This document shows positions 35,226-46,540 of a DNA stretch of 64,000 bases, one piece after another. The notes under the pieces are model-generated. The model was not told the origin of the DNA, searched no databases, and saw only the letters and a list, made by a program, of their open reading frames with translations. Each line of letters begins with the position of its first letter. Positions within the stretch are counted from its first letter, which is position 1. Source of the DNA: Gerris lacustris. Taxonomy: Eukaryota; Arthropoda; Insecta; Hemiptera; Gerridae. The stretch covers positions 49,478,024-49,542,023 of the forward strand of contig OX578285.1 of the NCBI GenBank assembly GCA_951217055.1, in the 5' to 3' direction. Position numbers and translations under genes: made by a program.

Positions 35226-37113
35226 AACGTGTGGTGCCGCGGGACACCTAGTAGGAACGAAGTTCCTCACGCTTTTCATTAAAAATATAAATTATAAAAT
35301 CACACTGCTAAATAAAAAAAAAAAAAAATACGATGCTAACTACTTATCCATGGCGGAGTTAGAAAAGAGACAAAATTAAAAGTAACTAACTATTTGTACT
35401 TAGCGGAGTTAAGGCGAAATTAAAAGTAACTAACTATTTGTACTTAGCGGAGTTAAGGCAAAATTAAAAGTAACTAACTATTTGTACTTAGCGGAGTTAA
35501 GGCAAAATTAAAAGAAAAACTTTTTAGGGGCAGTAGGCAAAACCAAGGACCCTTATATTTTCCTGCGTGTGTATGTCTGTCGCCTGCTCTCACGGCTACA
35601 CCTTGTGTCCGATCACTTTGAAATTTGGCTTGTATGTGTATAGTACCTACCAACACATTTTAAAAATATAGCGACTAAAAAAAAAGGTTTTTTGGAGACC
35701 GTGTGGGGTATCTTGAATGAAAAGGTGTGGGGTATATCATATGAAAGGGTACGTCAAGCTGATAACAAGAATATATACTTTTTGGTTATAAGCTTTTATA
35801 GGGCGGAAGTAGGCGAGTTTAAAGTTGGTGTGAAAAGTGTGCCCCCTTCTATCTCGCATATGTAAAGTGCAAAAATTCTGAAAAAATTCCTGAGCATTCT
35901 TCGACCAAAAGTAAAAATACCACTTTTTGGAAATTTCGAAAAAAAAAAAATTGTTTTTATTGATAAAATACGGGTTTTTCTATAATTATGCTCTTTTGGA
36001 TGTATTTATATGTTTATAGTCCGGTTCACTGGCAAACAGTACTTTATCAGAAGTTTGTTTGTGTTTTGAGAATATCAGACCCATAGGATAGAGTTCAAAG
36101 TAGGCTTATTAGCAGTTTAAAAAGCACCACCAATAGGTATTACTTAAACAATACTGTGTTACCTTCGGACCCTCGCTGTGTGTTGACTATTATACACTTT
36201 ACCTGTTTATTTTATCACTGAAGCGAGCGTCTTGCCATAATTATATGTATTGAATATTGAGAAAATAGTTAATCATAATAAGTTGATAGTTAAAGAGAAT
36301 GATTGTAGTTTTGAGCCGAGTAGTGAGGACCAGGACTATTTCCTAAAGCCATCACGCCCCGGCCTAATCCATTTAAAATATTCTATTTCATATTAATATA
36401 ATAGCTTGTATCAGATTAAAATTTCACATGCCTGTTTCAATTGTACTTTAGACGATGTGTATGAAGTTTAATTAAAATCTTTACGTTAGAGCGTAAGATA
36501 TATCGGTTAAAACTTTGTTTTCTCTATTTTAAACGTTTAGGTCCACTTTAATCATTTTAGCGATCTTTAACACTTCATAGCGGTGTCGGTGTTGGTTTTA
36601 CTAAAAAAAAATATTTAAAAAAGTTGTTTGTCTCATTAAATAGATGATGTAAGAATTTTTTCCCGTCCAAAAAATCCGAATTTTAAATTTAAGCTTACGT
36701 TTAAGAGAGCGTTGCGCGTGAACGCTTGCGCGGATAACGTTGTCCAACCAACTCAGCCTGGGCATTGGTAAAATGAACATGTGTACCAAATTTCAACTAA
36801 CTCGGTGATCTTTTACTCAAGTTATTGTCATCGGTAGATTTCGTGACGGTATATTTAATATATTATTTAAATAAAGTTGTTTGTCTCATTGAATATATAG
36901 AGTTACAATTTTTTGCGGTCCTAAAATTCCAATTGTACATTTCAAGTTTACGTTTACGCAAGCGTTACGCGCGAACGCTTGGTCGGATAACGTTGTCCGA
37001 AGAACTCGTCCTAGGCATTGGTAAAATCGGTCATCATTCACTAAGTTATCGTCATCGGTCGATTTTGTGACGGTGGCTCCAGACGCTGTAATGTGCCATA
37101 AGGAACTTCGTTC
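35226..37113 (-). repeat. Family D repeat, copy 2, with R1 inside and a tandem duplication
   Basis: Ends: GGGACACCTAGTAGGAACGA and TGCCATAAGGAACTTCGTTC. The block GGCGGAGTTAAGGC/AAAATTAAAAG is repeated about four times at 35340-35515. An R1 copy (35521-36210) interrupts it. The part containing CTCATTAAATAGATG...GTAGATTTCGTGACGG (36628-36849) is repeated in diverged form at 36875-37075, so the copy has a 230-bp internal duplication. Confidence 0.65.
35521..36210 (+). repeat. R1 repeat, copy D, near full length
   Basis: The left end is TTTTTAGGGGCAGTAGGCAA, with AGGACCC 14 bases on. The right end is CTTCGGACCCTCGCTGTGTG with TTGACTATTATACAC. The middle has GACCGTGTGGGGTATC, TTCTTCGACCAAAAGTAAA and GTCCGGTTCACTGGCAAA. 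It is inserted in family D between AACTTTTTA and TTATCACTGAAGC. Confidence 0.7.
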
Positions 37114-37498
37114 CAAGAACAGAAAACGCACATACCTTTTTGCACATTGTTTTGTGCATCTTTCCAAAGGTATTTTATTAGACTGGTTCAACTTAGAAGA
37201 GGGTACAAATGTGATTTCAAGAGTAGGAAGCCCTTTGGATTTTCCTTCCCATGAAGGGCCTAAATTTAACATAATGATGCGTTCAAAGACTTATAAGGGT
37301 ATCTTGCCCCACCCTGGATTTGACCTTGCCCTGTTAGGAATCCGAATCGTTACGAACGGAAAAAACATAAAGGGTAAATGTTATCCGACCTTGTATAAAA
37401 CTATCGTTTACATTTTAAATAGTCGTTCTGTAATAGTCCAGTGGAAAAATTTTAATAAGTTAAATATTTCTCACAAGAAAATCTATAAGGAAAAATAA
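37067..37498 (+). CDS. Uncharacterised ORF, 143 codons, doubtful gene
   Basis: This is an unusually long uninterrupted frame for such AT-rich DNA. Its first ~16 codons lie in the end of a family D repeat, so the natural start, if any, is not certain. The unique part (37116-37498) encodes a mixed, non-repetitive sequence (for example GILLDWFNLEEGTNVISRVG and KGILPHPGFDLALLGIRIVT) with no signal peptide, membrane segment or motif that I recognise. It is sandwiched between two family D copies, so it may be DNA captured by that repeat. An overlapping minus-strand frame of 128 codons exists, which weakens the case for either being real. Confidence 0.2.
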   Translation: MTVAPDAVMCHKELRSKNRKRTYLFAHCFVHLSKGILLDWFNLEEGTNVISRVGSPLDFPSHEGPKFNIMMRSKTYKGILPHPGFDLALLGIRIVTNGKNIKGKCYPTLYKTIVYILNSRSVIVQWKNFNKLNISHKKIYKEK

Positions 37499-37500
37499 TA

Positions 37501-38336
37501 CGTATGGTGTCGCGCGACACCCGGTAGGAACGAAGTTCCTTATATTTTTCATTAAATAGAAATTTTAAAATCACACTGCTAAATATACGATGCTAAATAC
37601 TTATACATGGCGGAGTTACAAAAGAAACAACATTAAAAGTAACTAACTGTTTTTACCTAGCGGAGTTAAGGCAAAATTAAAAGAAAAGCATCATTTGTAT
37701 CATTAAAGCAAGCGTCTTACAATAAATATGTATAGAATATTGAGAAAAAAGTTAATCATTATGAGTTTATTGTTAAAGAGTATGTTTGTAGTTGGTTAGA
37801 AATAGGAATATTTTCCACCTACCCGGCCTAATAATTTAAAATATATCTCTTCCCTACTCAAAAAACGTCGGCTTGTATCAGGTTGAAATTTTACATGCCT
37901 GTTTCAATTGTACTTTAGACGATATGTAAGAAGTTTTATTAAAATCGTTACGTAAGAACGTAAGATATCGGTAAAATCGTGTTTTTCTTTATTTTAAACG
38001 TTTAGGCCCGTTTAATAAATTTAGCGATCTTTATCACTTCATAGCAGTGTCGGTGTTCGTTTTATTAAAAAAGTTTTTTGTCTAATTAAATAGATGAATT
38101 TTTCCGTAATAAAATTCCAACTATAAATTTGAAGCTTACACTTTTATGCGAGCGTTAGGCGGATAACGTTGTCCAACGATCTCAGCCTAGGCATTGGTAA
38201 AATGAACATGTGTACCAAATTTCAACTAACTCGGTCATCTTTTACTCAAGTTATCGTCATCGGTAGATTTCGTGACGGTCGTTTTTTTTTTTATTCACTC
38301 CCCAGCTCCAGAATGTGCCATAAGGAACTTCGTTCC
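37501..38336 (-). repeat. Family D repeat, copy 3, compact
   Basis: It begins with the 16-bp perfect palindrome GGTGTCGCGCGACACC, then GTAGGAACGAAGTTCCTTA. It ends GTGCCATAAGGAACTTCGTT. The core matches family A in reverse. This is the cleanest short copy (836 bp) and defines both ends of the family. Confidence 0.7.
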
Positions 38337-38349
38337 AAAAACCTTCTAA

Positions 38350-38650
38350 TATTTTTGGTTGAAAAATATAATAGGAAACGGTCAACTGTTCAGAGATTAA
38401 CTTGTGAAACGCGACCATATAAACCTGGTGCAGATAGCCTTAATTATATTTTTGGTTGGAAATATAATAGGAAACGGTCAACTGTTCACAGATATAACTT
38501 GCGAATCGCGACCATATAAACCTGGTGCAGTGCAGATAGCCTTATTACATTTTTGGTTGGAAATATAATAGGAAACGGTCAACTGTTCACAGATATAACT
38601 TGCGAAACGCGACTATATAAACCTGGTGCAGATAGCCTTAATTATATTTT
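38350..38650 (+). repeat. 97-bp tandem repeat, 3 copies
   Basis: Units start ATTTTTGGTTG at 38350, 38448 and 38549 and include GGAAACGGTCAACTGTTC and CCTGGTGCAGATAGCC. The middle junction has a duplicated GTGCA. The array starts within 20 bp of the family D end. Confidence 0.85.
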
Positions 38651-38775
38651 TTGACCTGAAAATCTAATTGCACGACATATAAAAGTAGCAAAGAGATCAC
38701 AATCATCGGCATAAACAAACCCCAATATTTTAGATAATAAATTATAGAAACGTGGTTAAAATTCTATAAAATGGG

Positions 38776-38934
38776 CAGTGGCGTAACTATGGGCCCGCGC
38801 GGGCCCGCATTGCGGGGGGGCCCCCAATCCTGAACGCAAGAGGTTTTTTTTTTTTTACTCATTGATTTTTCTTTGGCGAGGGGCACCCAAAAATGTCTTG
38901 CGGGGGGGGGGCCGATAGTCTAGCTACGCCACTG
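38776..38934. mobile_element. hAT MITE, 159 bp, perfect 8-bp duplication
   Basis: It starts CAGTGGCGTAACTATGGGCC and ends CTAGCTACGCCACTG, inverse over 13 bp with one change. The direct repeat AAAATGGG flanks it at 38768-38775 and 38935-38942. GC-rich subterminal runs (GGGCCCGCGCGGGCCC; poly-G near the right end) match the other small hAT elements in style. Confidence 0.85.
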
Positions 38935-38942
38935 AAAATGGG

Positions 38943-39802
38943 ATATCAGTGTCCTAAGAGGACTGGCCTTGGTTTGTGAGGCTGAACGGTCTTAACGATG
39001 CATGTAAATGTAAGATATCGCCTCCCGTCGATGGAAACAAATAAAAAATACTCATTATCTCCATTTTATGAAAAAACATTGACTCGTGGATATGTTTTGG
39101 GATATTAAACCCACTTATTCCAATGATTTTCCGAGAAGTGGAGAAAACCCAGTAAATATTAGTCTAATTGATATATAGTAGATGGATATTAAAGGACCAT
39201 ATCGATTACGATTTGGTCCGCTAGAAGCTCTGATATCATTTTATATAAAATTTAGAAAGCATATAGAGGGCGAAATATGGAACTACGATGAATACAAGTG
39301 AAAACCAATCTACCTCCTGTATATATTATATTATATTCTAAGTTGTTAGCACCATATTTAAAAGCGTGACAGCTTGTGAGAGAAATGTCTTCTGTCCCCC
39401 AGAGCTAAAACAAATATCCCTGTTAAAAACAAATTTAGACTTCATTATCGCGCAGTACTAAAATTAAATAAATTAAAAATCTTACTTCATTCATACTTAT
39501 CTCATTACTTTAACAGTTATACGTATTTGGAGAAATTCGATTCTCATAGAGGTAGTGCATTTTATACATTGACAATTTAAAGACGCTACTGTAAGTTTGT
39601 GGGCATTTTAAAGGGGTTTAAATAGGTCAAGTAGAGAATAAGGAGAAGAGCTCCACCCGAACAAGATAAAGGTCGCTATACGACAAGCAGATAACATACA
39701 CGTAAGTGCACGTCAAAAGCACTTAAAAAGCTCAATAAATTTGAACGTTTAATAAAGTTAGTAGAGGTGTTAGTGATTGAAAAAACTACTGCAACGATGA
39801 AA
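38943..39802. other. Non-coding stretch, nothing recognised
   Basis: No ORF of note and no inverted or tandem repeat. Confidence 0.4.
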
Positions 39803-40330
39803 TAAAAAATCTGTCCGAGATCACTCAGACAAACTTTCTCATATACGAGTTCAAAATTACTTAGCCCAGTGTTTTCCATTTATGTACTAGTTTTCGTAGG
39901 TACATTTAAATATTATTGAACATTATATCAAAATGTATCATAAAAATATCTTCTCCTCGGCGGGGAATCGAACCCGGCTTCTCTCCGTCCGCGTTTAATG
40001 CTATTTTCTCAGGAACTAGATTTTTCCCGGGAAAACGGCTCATATCGTTAGATTCGTATTTAAATGGACTACATTGTACAATTTTTTACCCAAAATCGTT
40101 TTCGAGTAATATTTTTTTTCTCGTTTTCTCACAGTGTTTAGGGGGTAGCGCCCCCAAATTTGGAGGTAAACTTCCATTTCTCAATTTCGCCTCAGGTTAC
40201 GTTTTTCTCTGAACATGTATGCCAAATTTCGTCAAAATCGGCTTAGTAGTTTAGGCTCCAGGCATCTACACAAGCAGATATTTATATAAAACACATTTTT
40301 GGACTCAGGGCACCTCAAAACGTGTAAACA
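39803..40330 (-). repeat. Family B repeat, best-preserved copy
   Basis: Read on the plus strand, the blocks are: TGTCCGAGATCACTCAGACA, CTTAGCCCAGTGTTTTCC, GGGGAATCGAACCCGGCTTC, TTTCCCGGGAAAACGGCTCA, CGTTTTCGAG, GGGGGTAGCGCCCCC, GAACATGTATGCCAAATTTC and GTCAAAATCGGCTTAGTAGT. Read on the minus strand, GCCGGGTTCGATTCCCCGC is a good tRNA box B, with a TAGC-type box A candidate about 40 bases upstream. About 530 bp, no coding potential. I infer a tRNA-related SINE of unusual length. Confidence 0.6.
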
Positions 40331-40933
40331 AACGTGTAAAGCCATCAAAATCGACCACATCCGCCATCACAATACTTTCTCTTTATATGAGAAATTAAAA
40401 GCAAACTTCTTAAATAGCTTTTGGAGAGGTATCGAATAGACGAAGAGGTTTTTGAAGAACTGCCACGTGGTAACTTTGATAAACAGTAAAAGAGCGAGCT
40501 ATCTAAAGGTTTGCAGAATTTATAAAGTGAATATGTTACAAAGACGCCTAACACTTACAACATACTGCGAGGTAATGTCTAACGGAGTGATTCCAAGAGG
40601 TGACCGTCCTCTCCGGACTTCTAATTAGTGCGATATCAAATGGAAATGCCCTCTATTAGAGCACGACGTACCGAATTACCAAGGGATCGATTAATATCCA
40701 CTCGAGTTATCACCGGACCTGCACGGACACGGTTAAATACCAAGCTTGGACACGACATCTCAAGCGAATCCTAGCCAACTGCCGCAATCATCTCTCATTA
40801 CATAGGTGAGACTGTAAGCCGAATTCAAATCTGCTTTGTACACAGATGACTTGATTTACATTAAGGCTTGACGTCAATTAACCTTGCGACGGAGAACCGG
40901 AGAGCAACATAACGACGTTGAAAATTTTGCCAC

Positions 40934-41085
40934 ACCAGGAATTAGATGATGCCAAAACACAAGCTTGCCGTACCAGGAATTAGATGCTACCAAAACACAA
41001 GCTTGCCGTACCAGGAATTAGATGATGCCAAAACACAAGCTTGCCGTACCAGGAATTAGATGCTACCAAAACACAAGCTAAACCT
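40934..41085 (+). repeat. 38-bp tandem repeat, 4 copies, alternating dimer
   Basis: Units starting ACCAGGAATTAGATG occur at 40934, 40973, 41011 and 41048. They alternate between GATGATGCC and GATGCTACC, so the real period is a dimer of about 76 bp. Confidence 0.85.
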
Positions 41086-41347
41086 TGACAACTGCTCTTT
41101 ACTAATTATAACTTTGGAATTACTCGAGTGGAAACACGAGTCTTGGATTCGGTTTAATCTATGGAAAATAGCAATCCAATAAGCAAACAATAACAAAACA
41201 TACGCAAACGTCTGTCTTCTTTATGGTAACGCCAAGCTTTCCAAAATTCTCTCATAATAAAATGACTTAATGATTCTTCACGGTAGTTGATAAAACCCAT
41301 CATATTTAAATAAAATTAAAAATAACACGATTTGATATATATATATG

Positions 41348-41431
41348 GTATTCAAGTCCCGGTGCTGGGGTCTATTTTTCTCTGTATGTCTCCCGTAGTT
41401 AATGAAAATTACAATTTGATTTAAAGTAATA
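41348..41431 (+). repeat. tRNA-derived SINE, short 5'-truncated copy
   Basis: TATTCAAGTCCCGGTGCTGG (box B remnant), TTTTTCTCTGTATGTCTCCC and GTAGTTAATG...ACAATTTGATTTAA match the SINE at 59890-60068. Confidence 0.65.
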
Positions 41432-42550
41432 CAGTACATTAGGTACCATTTGTACCCAAAGCACAGAAATATACAATGTGATTTTATAATCATGTTTGTG
41501 GCATCAAAAAAGGAATATACAACAATTTTCATTCAAATAGCATCATACTACAGTAATATTGCTAATTTTTATTAAAAAAAATTCTTTCGTTTTCATTTTA
41601 CCCCCACTTAAAAATAATATGACAAATGTGTGCATAAGAACAATTACTGTACTCTTAAAGAGCTCTTCAACGATATGCATCATGAAGGGTATACATCGCT
41701 TTGACATTTGTACCCCGTATCCCTATCCCTATGTACCAAATTAAATTTCGAAATCTCATGTAGACAGTGACCTGATCATCCCCTTGTGTTTAAAACCAAG
41801 CGATCAAATTTTCATTAAGCTCGAAATAAAACTATAGATTTGTGTAAAGAACATACTCGTACATACCTTCATATAGACACTCTTCTTTATATACATACTT
41901 AGATAGATAACCAAGTACTTAAAGGTAGTTTATGCTAAATTTAAAAATAAAATTATAGATGATTAATTTATTAAATTTTAAAAAACATCTGATGTATATT
42001 AACAATAAAAAACCACTAACGTGGTTAAGTTGGTATTTATAAAATACCAACTTACAAATGTGAAATTTTGATTTGATAATCACCTCACTGAAACCATATT
42101 ATAAGGAATTTATAGTATCAAGACCAACAATGAATAAGAAGAGATTAGTTGAAAATCCTTTGTTTTCTCTGGCCTGTGTAGTTTATTTATACTTAAGAAT
42201 TTATCAAGTGTTGACTAAAGTAAGGAGTTTCGGACGTTTTTGTTTGATTAAGTGCATATCCAATAGACGAATGTTATCACCAATTTGTACGTCAGTGAAT
42301 TGAGATTAAATAATCAAATGTTTCACATTAGTCAGACAGTTTGACTCATGAATAGTTTTACGTGGTATTCAGACGACCAATGTCATTTTCAGAGAAGGTC
42401 AAAATAAGTCGATAAAATCCTAACCATACAATAGGTCAGAAGTGAGCAAATATATTTAATAGAACACATCCAACTATAAGAACTCTTCGAATGCACCTAG
42501 TTCTAGCAATGTCCGAACATACCGACTTGAGTTGAGTTATACATAAGATC
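41432..42550. other. Non-coding stretch, nothing recognised
   Basis: AT-rich; the short ORFs have no resemblance to known families. Confidence 0.4.
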
Positions 42551-42610
42551 AGGGGTCTCCAAACTACGTCCCGCGGGCCGGATCCGGTTCTCATTCGGCC
42601 CGCCGCACCA
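42551..42610 (+). mobile_element. hAT terminus fragment
   Basis: CAGGGGTCTCCAAACTACGT followed by CCCGCGGGCCGGATCCGG is the widespread terminal sequence of certain animal hAT elements (CAGGGGT...CCAAACTACGGCCCGCGGG type). The other end is not present in the window. Confidence 0.55.
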
Positions 42611-42666
42611 CGAAAGATGTCACTAATGAACCTAAACAATGCAAAGTAAAGGCCGGGCCACACCTG

Positions 42667-42860
42667 TCCGCACCGTATGACGTCCGTGTGTTGAACAACA
42701 CTCTGTGAGGTATCTAAGGAAATGTTAGGCGTAGTCCCCACTTGTCCACACCGACACCGTACCTTGCACGCACCGTATGACGTCCGTGTGTTGAACAACA
42801 CTCGGTGAGGAATCTAAGGAAATGTTAGGCGTAGTCCCCAATTGTCCACACCGATATTTC
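42667..42860 (+). repeat. 100-bp tandem duplication
   Basis: CACCGTATGACGTCCGTGTG at 42671 recurs at 42771. TCTAAGGAAATGTTAGGCGT and AGTCCCCA occur in each unit. There are just under two units, with few differences. Confidence 0.85.
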
Positions 42861-42895
42861 GTTGAATGTAAGAAGCTCGCATACGCTCGCTTCAA
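42849..42895 (-). mobile_element. Family A solitary 5' end
   Basis: TATTTCGTTGAATGTAAGAA, then GCTCGCATACGCTCGCTTCAA, is the inverse of the family A left terminus, with nothing of the body following. It directly abuts the 100-bp duplication. Confidence 0.6.
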
Positions 42896-43058
42896 TAATC
42901 ATATAATGAAAATGGCTAGTATAATTATAAAAAAATAAATCTGAGAAGAGCAACTTAAATTATCTCTTCTACATTAGGTATAATTTTTCTTAAGCTAATC
43001 ATATTCCAATACTTCCTTATTTATTATTTATTTAACCAGATATATTTACTGACGTGTA

Positions 43059-43093
43059 CTGATGAAGATTTTCTTTTCTCTTTAAAAACGAAA
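43059..43093 (+). ncRNA. Degenerate hammerhead-like motif, copy 3
   Basis: CUGAUGA (43059-43065), then GAUUUU/AAAAAC (5 of 6 pairs) around an 11-base loop, then GAAA (43090-43093). UGUA before and UACA after the core could form stem I. The stem III and cleavage triplet region is missing, so this is at most a dead relic. Confidence 0.25.
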
Positions 43094-43339
43094 TACAGAT
43101 CATTAATGATAAGAATTATAGTATGACAAATATAATTAATATTTTATATGTAAGTTATTTTTATAAGTAATGTTGTAAAAATGTGATAAACTTGAAAGGT
43201 CATGAAGGTTATAAAATTTGATATTATTCAAGAAACAAATTAAAACCTGCAGGAAGTAAATTTATTTACTTTTTAGTCTAATTGAGGTTTAATATCACTT
43301 AGTGAAGAACTGTATGTCAGATAAAAGAATAAAAAAAAT

Positions 43340-44100
43340 TCTTCTTTATTTTTTATTCGAGTGAGGTATACCGAACGTATCGATTCTAGTCGGTAAAGAA
43401 GATCAAGGAATGGAGTCGTTGTCTTTTTTACCTATTCTTCTTCCTAAGTATGTCGTCAGGAATATATCGTGTTAGGCGTACGTGCCCGGTAGATATTTCC
43501 TAGGGCCCCACGGTCGATATAAGATCGCCTCCGGGGAATTTTCTCGACTTCGGTATCTAAGCGTACGAGCGGAGGAGGGGTTTTCAGAAGAATAACACAC
43601 CGGGATCAAGCGTCGACAATAAGAACGGGATCCACGGTGGCGTAGGTGTCGTAAACGGTCGTGTAAAAAGGGGACCGAGAACGGGTTGTAGAATCACCCG
43701 ATCGAAAGACGGACAAATTTACGGAAGCGATAGGTCGGTAAATCCGGCGGAAAACGGTTTAAGGTTAAAACGACGTCCATGAAAACACCGGGTTCGGTTG
43801 CAAACTCGGGGAAACGGAAGTAAGCGTATCACAACAGAGCCTTTCGGTACCCTCGTGTCCCGGCAAAAGGGAGATTTCGACGACCGGATGCGACCGACGC
43901 CTCGAACAAGGACATGAGGCTCCGTAATCCCGGAATTATACTATCCAACAGGAATCCCGACCCTTTTTCCTCACACAATTAGTCGTTATCCTGAGAATTC
44001 TGCATCTTCCACCTATATCGAGCCCGGCATTGTTCTACCTATAGCCCAGTCCGAAAAAAATGTCTTGCATACGAATTTGCAAGACAGTGAGGCATTTTCA
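43340..44100. other. CpG-rich unique block
   Basis: This block is clearly richer in G+C and CpG than its surroundings (GGTCGATATAAGATCGCCTC; CGACGACCGGATGCGACCGA). It shares nothing with the repeat families here. No long ORF is present. It could be a host regulatory or untranslated region; that is a guess. Confidence 0.3.
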
Positions 44101-44163
44101 TGTCTTCACTCCGCGTAAGCTACAGACATGAAATGTCGCCAGGTTCGTTACACGGTGTTCGTA

Positions 44164-44834
44164 AAGCCTCGTTTCCATTACTACAAATTTGTCCCAAATA
44201 CAATTCCATTAATACAAATTTGTTGGATTTTGTTAAAATGGAAACAGTATGCAACATGTTGCGGGACAAGTACCGGGGACAGAAATGTGCCAAGCTACAG
44301 TGACACACAACATGCGCCGCAACTTGTGCCACGGACAATGGAAACAACATGTCCCCGGACACGCGCAGGCGGAGTACAGACTATACGCTCTGCCTAAACC
44401 ATAACAAAACCTTACATGTGCTCTCTTGTTTTTGGTAAAAGTATATTTTCAATTTTGTGTCAGTGCTAGCATTGGTTTTGTGATGGAGTGGTCTAAATGT
44501 AATATGTATTTTCACTAAAATACTCAATACTCCTGATCCACTATCTCGGTCGTTTTGGTATTTTTGTTTAAAGTTCATAGTACGCACCTGCCATTACCAC
44601 AAAAGCTGAAGTAGCTGAGTCGTCCATATACGCTCAACTTGACAAACCACTCAACAAACACTGGGAATTCCTGTACAAACTAAACTCAAGTCTTGCACTC
44701 CAGACCTCTGTCTATACAAATGTTGCGCACATGTAGCAGGGAATTAGAAATAGTGTGAACAAGTACGTGCAACATGTGCCGGGCACATGTTGCACGTCAT
44801 GTGCCTGCAACTTGTCAGAATGGAAACGAGACTT
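44164..44834. mobile_element. TA-flanked DNA element, 671 bp, iterated subterminal motifs
   Basis: The left end AAGCCTCGTTTCCATT is mirrored by AATGGAAACGAGACTT, with TA on both sides. Inside each end, short motifs recur in both orientations: GCAACATGT/ACATGTTGC, ACTTGT and GGGACA/CCGGGCAC (44250-44360 and 44720-44815). A short MEWSK-type start at about 44482 recalls the beginning of MADF-type accessory proteins of some Harbinger elements, but the frame closes at once. It is non-autonomous. Confidence 0.6.
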
Positions 44835-45726
44835 TAGGTGTGTGCCGACGATTAACAACATTGATTCGTCTGAAATGATTAGTACGACATACTTTCGAAC
44901 GTAAATGTATTCACCACCACATATACACTAGTACAAAAACATTATTATTGTAAAATATTATATTTATTTATTTTTTTGTTTATTTATTTTTATTTTGACA
45001 GTGTAACACGATTTGGTGTCGTTTTTTGGTAACGCTTTTCGAGTTTATGTGCCAAAGTAAAGACATGAAAATGTCAAAAACGACCAAGTACAAGATTAAT
45101 CGACGACATCAACACCGTCTACACGACACTGAAGATGGAGTTGGTATTGCAACTTAATCTGATTTTACCAGTGAGTATAGTGAGCATATTGTACAATATC
45201 AATAAAGAAGGGACACTTTGACAAATCAGTAGACTACAATAACTAGATTGACGCAAATGTTACGTAAAATAATACGTAGAAGACAACAGTATGAACAAAA
45301 AATAAACACAAACTACTCTCTTATACAAACCGACTGAAAAAGTAAGTAATCTTTGGTAGCTTTACTTGACAAATGTAGGGATTTCTCAAGGGGGCGGCCG
45401 TCTGTCGGGAAACGTTAACTAATGGCTAGGGAGCTAAAGAGAGGGGAATTGTTACCGTAACCGTGGATGGTTTACCCCTAACATAGTCGGTTCCCATCAT
45501 TCTGCGTCGTTGCCTATGTCCTGCAGTCCTGCATTACTAAATAATAACTATTATTATTACTAAATAATTACTACTACTACATTACTAAATAATAACTATT
45601 AGTTGTTACTTTCTACCCCAAACAGTCAAACGATAACCTCTAATTTGAAATAATCTAATACAAAATAAGTCACTAAATCCCCAGTGTATAAAAGCCCGAG
45701 CACAGTTCATGGATAAGTAAAACGGT
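44835..45726. other. Non-coding stretch, nothing recognised
   Basis: It contains only a short ACTAAATAATAACTATTA near-repeat at 45535-45600. No gene. Confidence 0.4.
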
Positions 45727-46270
45727 ACTTCTTTAGATTGTTACTCCACTATGGCTTTTTCGAACATAAATGAATGACTAAATAACTACTAAGACAATGG
45801 GATGTTTAGTCCAATGTACTTTGGGACAAAGGAATATCACACTTCTGTTTTATAAGGGGAGTAACAGTCTAAAGAAGAACATTTCATACACCTTCTTTAG
45901 ATTGTTGCTTCCCTCTCAATTTTTTTTAAAAAAAGGGGAGTAACAATCTAAAGAAGTGCAAGAAAAAACTTGGTTTTGGATATGATTGTGAATCTAAATC
46001 TTACATTAATCAATAAAAATAAAATATATTTATCTAAGACTGATACGAAGTATAAACATTTTATCTCCGTTAAGATGCGTTGAAAGTGATCTTTTCGTAG
46101 TTGAATTTATTGCGCATGCACGTTCATAATTCTTCTATTTTTCCGCCCTAGTGCGGAAAAAAGAATTCTTCGCCTTAACGCACGATTAGCGAGTTTGTTT
46201 ACAATTAACAAAAAAAAATGCTGTTTGTTTAATTAAAGTAACTGTTTATATCGAGTTTTCAGTGAAAAAC

Positions 46271-46378
46271 AATGAGTGATTTAAGTGATTATGACGAAAA
46301 TGAGGAGAATAATACGCCTCCTAAAATGATTAATTCGGCACAAAATACAACTAATGAATTAATGTCATACGAACTTTA
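46271..46378 (+). CDS. Short acidic ORF in the family G arm (36 codons), probably relic
   Basis: The frame starts MSDLSDYDENEENNTPPK and ends MSYEL plus stop. It is Asp/Glu/Asn-rich at the start, as seen at the N-terminus of many transposon ORFs. The mirrored arm at 52500-52620 keeps the same sequence but without the ATG and with frame breaks, so it lies in the repeated arm rather than in a unique gene. A likely reading is the first exon or leader of a lost transposon protein; this is inference. Confidence 0.25.
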
Positions 46379-46540
46379 AGATAAGTTAATTCATTTTTTT
46401 TTTTGTACAGTACACAACTTGTGCGAAAACTGCATTTTGCTTTGCTCGTGTGGTTTTACTACCCTCGCTGTCGCTCGGGTGCAAACTCCAAACTCGCATG
46501 CAAATGCTGCTTTCCGCACTAGACCCGTAAAGTACTATTA

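Noticed and set aside
36886..37272. 128-codon minus-strand frame
   Set aside because: More than half lies in family D sequence and it overlaps the plus-strand frame; neither is convincing.
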